A stretch of 64,000 nucleotides of DNA. Source: Burkholderia sp. (lineage in GTDB: Bacteria; Pseudomonadota; Gammaproteobacteria; Burkholderiales; Burkholderiaceae). A model generated the notes under the pieces. That model worked only from the letters and a program-made list of their open reading frames with translations. It had not been told where the DNA came from and made no database searches. The stretch spans positions 620,001 through 684,000 of the forward strand of contig CP144361.1 of the NCBI GenBank assembly GCA_040954445.1, read 5' to 3'. Each line of letters begins with the position of its first letter. Within the stretch, counting starts at the first letter, position 1. The translations under genes and the position numbers were made by a program. This document shows, piece by piece, positions 63,804 through 64,000 of this stretch.

Positions 63804-64000
63804 GGCGTTGTTGCATACATCAAGCGAGATCCGTTGACGTTTACGTACAACGGTCGCGGGGCCAGCTCTCTATCAAGTCAGATTCCAGAGTAACTGCTTG
63901 ATTTTTGACAAGAAAATGCGCAAAGACTTACACAAGACAGGTAAGCCGAAGGCACGCTACCGTGTCAGGAATTGGGCGGTTTATAATGAAGGGTTGATCA
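63804..64000 (+). mobile_element. IS903-type IS, left end running off the window
   Basis: Left inverted repeat GGCGTTGTTGCATACATC (one change), non-coding leader and the transposase start ATGCGCAAAGACTTACAC as far as NWAVYNEGLI at the window end. Whether it is intact cannot be seen. Confidence 0.88.

Overview
The window looks like a chromosome segment of Burkholderia sensu lato (Betaproteobacteria) in advanced genome erosion, as in a host-restricted symbiont. Evidence: the intact proteins (division and cell-wall cluster, FtsA/FtsZ, GatA/GatB, GltB, Ppx, a PglL-type O-oligosaccharyltransferase, DUF2827, DUF6398, UbiK) read like Burkholderia orthologues, while about 20 kb (roughly 30%) consists of whole or broken copies of one IS903-type insertion sequence (IS5 family). 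Functional genes survive as islands between IS debris. Species assignment is inference; no rRNA or tRNA gene was recognised.

Layout. 1-2.5 kb: nested IS copies. 2.6-4.6 kb: KefB/KefC-type antiporter. 4.6-5.5 kb: IS debris. 5.7-5.9 kb: cspA-like gene with terminator. 6.6-7.5 kb: cdsA. 7.5-8.6 kb: intact IS. 8.7-22.4 kb (minus strand): the dcw cluster in order murE-murF-mraY-murD-ftsW-murG-murC-ddlB-ftsQ-ftsA-ftsZ, with murE and murF in one reading frame and only a dead tail of the original ftsI upstream. 22.8-26.3 kb: IS630 and IS903-type debris, including copies with a transposase split in two ORFs. 26.5 kb: DUF6398 gene. 27.3-28.8 kb: IS debris. 29-30.1 kb: DUF2827 gene. 30.3-33.4 kb: IS copies around an AT-rich, DnaA-box-bearing segment. 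33.5-35 kb: ppx. 36-37 kb: mreB. 37.3-40.5 kb: remnants of IS30, IS903-type and IS630 elements. 40.5 kb: ubiK. 42.6-44.4 kb: an intact ftsI-like gene (PBP3). 46-49 kb: gatB-gatA without gatC. 49.4-51.2 kb: pglL-like. 51.5-52.9 kb: an IS66 remnant split by an intact IS with a 9-bp target duplication. 53.2-55.5 kb: AT-rich TonB-dependent siderophore receptor gene. 56-56.9 kb: eroded phaZ. 56.9-58.7 kb: IS debris with a perfect 120-bp-arm palindrome. 59.1-63.8 kb: gltB, followed 11 bp after its stop by another IS.

The retained genes serve peptidoglycan synthesis and division (dcw, ftsI, mreB), phospholipid synthesis (cdsA), Gln-tRNA/Asn-tRNA amidation (gatAB), nitrogen assimilation (gltB), iron uptake and envelope functions. 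Storage-polymer use (phaZ) has decayed. A second repeat layer, about 115-bp palindromes flanked by TA, appears to be MITEs of the IS630-family element whose fragments also lie here. I saw no CRISPR array, prophage, secretion system or biosynthetic cluster. The most unusual features are the split but apparently mobile transposase variant, the MurE-MurF fusion, the probable replacement of the dcw ftsI by a paralogue, and palindromes whose two arms share private mutations.
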